From Plakobranchus ocellatus (taxonomy: Eukaryota; Mollusca; Gastropoda; Plakobranchidae): DNA of 26,538 nt. Positions within the stretch are counted from its first letter, which is position 1. Each line of letters starts with the position of its first letter. The notes under the pieces are model-generated. The model did not search any database and was not told the DNA's origin. It saw only the letters and a program-made list of their open reading frames with translations. The stretch covers positions 548,011 through 574,548 of the forward strand of contig BLXT01000514.1 of the NCBI GenBank assembly GCA_019648995.1, in the 5' to 3' direction. The translations under genes were made by a program, and so were the position numbers. Of the stretch, positions 24,696 to 26,538 are shown piece after piece.

Positions 24696-25150
24696 CTTCA
24701 TCAGGGAGTTTTGGGGTAATTAACATTTTAATTAATAATTATACAAATTGTCCATATAGGCCTATTTAAATATCAAACACTGGTTGAATACCTTAGCTTC
24801 ACAGAGAGTTTTGGTGTAATTAATATTTAAGTTAATGGATTATACAAATTGTCCATATAGGCCTATTTAAATATCAAACACTGCTTGAGTACCCTAGCTT
24901 CACAGAGAGTTTTGGTGTAATTAATATTTAAGTTAATGGATTATACAAATTGTCCATATAGGCCTATTTAAATATCAAACATTGGTTGAATACCTTAGCT
25001 TCACAGAGAGTTTTGGTGTAATTAAGATTTTAGTTAATAATTATACAAATTGTCCATATAGGCCTATTTAAATATCAAACACTGTTTAAATACCAGAGAA
25101 TTTTGTGCAATTAGACTTTTAAGTTTTAGAATTATAAGAATTGTCCAAAC
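24696..25150. repeat. 101-bp tandem repeat, four full copies and a partial fifth
   Basis: Full units start at 24696, 24797, 24898 and 24999, each about 101 bp; a shortened fifth copy fades out by about 25150. The core shared by the full copies includes TTATACAAATTGTCCATATA and GGCCTATTTAAATATCAAAC. Units 2 and 3 are nearly identical; units 1 and 4 differ around the TAATTAA segment. No coding frame is shared. Confidence 0.95.
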
Positions 25151-26224
25151 ATTCATAAAACAATGGTGTCATTTTGAACTGGTACTACATATGTGTACTC
25201 CGAAAATAGGACAAACCCAGTTCTTTACAGATAACTATCCAGCTAAATTCAGACTAGAGAGAGACTGATAAATCAAGAGGAAACAACTAAAACATTGTTG
25301 CTGTCTCTCTGCTAATCCAATTTCATTTCAAGGATAAACATTAACTTATTTATTGATATGGCCAAGAACAAGACTAGTCCTGATGAGTTAGATGAGACAT
25401 GCAACAATTTCAAGAAATGAAAATTTTGAAGACAATTTTTTTCTTTCTGATCACTTCTTTCTTCAAAAAGAGTAATTTTATATAGCCGCACATAATCACC
25501 CCATATGTAACCAGCTTCCACATTCAAGCATGAGACAAAATGCATTTTGAAGGCTACTAATAATCATCTAAAAATCAGTGTTCAAAGTACAACTTGCAGC
25601 TCATTTGGACTGATCTCAAGTGAAGACATGATGAATGCACTTCAAACACACATATTTACCTCTGCATAACATGATAGGAAAAGCAACATACAATATATAC
25701 TGAAAGATATGCTAATCTAGATGAATGAAGACATAGCTATTTAATATTTAAAAAATGAGTCATCCCAATAAAATCAGGCTTCAGTCAGAAATTTCTTGGA
25801 ACAATGTCTCCTTTGACCAATAGATTGAATTTTGACAGTATTCCACACACCTGTGAAATATGGTACAGGGTACTTTAAAAAAAAATACAGCCAATGTAAA
25901 ATCTAGGCCACAGTTGTCCAAGTCATTCTAATAAATTTTGAGAAAGAAAATACATGTACCAGTAAGCATTATTATGACAATACATACTCTGCACAACCTC
26001 ATTTTGATAGAGACTTCGTTGCATGAGGCTGCACCAAAAGTGAAAAACATGATTGCACTTTTTCTATACATCATTATCAATCATTCTCAATATTTTGGCA
26101 GCTAAATTTATTCAATCAATATATCAGTGTCTCTGCCGTCACAAAACTGTTGATGTATTATAATTATTTGCTCTATTGGACTGAGTGCTTTGCATTACTT
26201 AAAATAGAACCTGTCCAGTATAAG
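25151..26224. other. Stretch without recognised genes
   Basis: AT-rich sequence continuing beyond the tandem array. The only frame of note (25312-25545, minus) is of low-complexity composition and shows no similarity I recognise. Confidence 0.6.
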
Positions 26225-26315
26225 GTGATTTCAGGCATTTTTGCCCTCATCAGGCAAAGCGGTGGCAGCGGGCTCAAACTTGTGCCAGAAAAATTCCAGC
26301 ACATTTTAGGGTAAG
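26225..26315. other. GC-richer island, open in several frames, identity unknown
   Basis: About 90 bp stand out by composition from the AT-rich surroundings. On the + strand a 53-codon frame (26153-26314) ends ..SGGSGLKLVPEKFQHILG; PEKFQHIL equals a conserved N-terminal block of ribosomal protein S18, but the flanks do not match. On the minus strand a frame ending ..WHKFEPAATALPDEGKNA stops at 26231 and could be the C-terminus of a neighbouring gene. Neither reading is proven. Confidence 0.25.
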
Positions 26316-26447
26316 TTCATCAACAATTGTATCATCACCAAGATCCCCATGAGGTTTTAAAAATTTTAGCAGGAAAATATTCCAAAAACCATCTCATTTC
26401 AGCAGAACATAAACATACGACTTACAAACCAAACAGCCAATAATAAT

Positions 26448-26449
<2 letters not shown>

Positions 26450-26488
<39 letters not shown>
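26450..26488. repeat. (TA)n microsatellite
   Basis: About 19 uninterrupted TA dinucleotides. A poly-T run closes the window at 26524-26538. Confidence 0.95.
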
Positions 26489-26491
<3 letters not shown>

Positions 26492-26538
26492 CATTATACT
26501 ATACATTTCAGGCAGTACTTATCTTTTTTTTTTTTTTT

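Noticed and set aside
26231-26270. Hammerhead ribozyme on the minus strand (CTGATGA ... GAAA)
   Set aside because: The stem II would start with a G-U pair, and no proper NUH cleavage site next to a stem I partner was found; kept only as a remark in the island finding.
1-26538. CRISPR arrays, operons, or bacterial-type systems
   Set aside because: None seen; spliced animal gene structure throughout.

Overview
This is eukaryotic (metazoan) genomic DNA: AT-rich, intron-dense, with GT..AG exon boundaries, long homopolymers and several decayed transposable elements. It holds one clearly recognisable gene, the 3' three quarters or more of a TBC1D31 (WDR67) orthologue on the + strand. The protein is highly similar to vertebrate TBC1D31 but the introns look invertebrate. 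A lophotrochozoan, perhaps a gastropod mollusc, is my best guess, supported only by general feel (AGATCTA-rich segments, mariner and SINE debris), so confidence in the taxon is low.

Layout. 1-651 is intron upstream of the first exon seen; the N-terminal part of the protein (about 110 residues by comparison with the human protein) is coded outside the window. 652-20169 carries 22 coding exons, joined by hand with consistent splice phases (2897 coding bases = 2 bases of a split codon + 964 codons + stop). Exons 1-4 encode WD40 blades, exon 5 a low-complexity linker, exons 6-11 the TBC domain, exons 12-18 a long coiled coil, and exons 19-22 a divergent linker plus a short conserved C-terminal motif. 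A 3' UTR runs to a pair of overlapping AATAAA signals near 21276-21286. From there to 26538 no convincing gene is visible. The stretch contains a 101-bp tandem repeat array (24696-25150), a GC-richer island of unknown nature (about 26225-26315), and a (TA)n tract and poly-T at the very end.

Intron inhabitants are the most unusual part. Intron 6 has an 821-bp mariner-type element with a TA target duplication whose two ends are inverted copies of the same 5' end (a fold-back derivative). Intron 9 has a decayed ~70-bp tandem array whose first unit contains the end of exon 9 and its splice donor. Intron 15 has a tRNA-derived SINE-like sequence on the minus strand. Intron 20 has a 1080-bp element with short inverted termini flanked by TTAA.

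Function. In vertebrates TBC1D31 is a centrosome/centriolar-satellite scaffold linked to PKA, the ubiquitin ligase praja2 and OFD1 turnover, and so to ciliogenesis. The window gives no second gene in functional partnership with it. I found no new defence, toxin or RNA-guided system here; the novelty candidates are structural.
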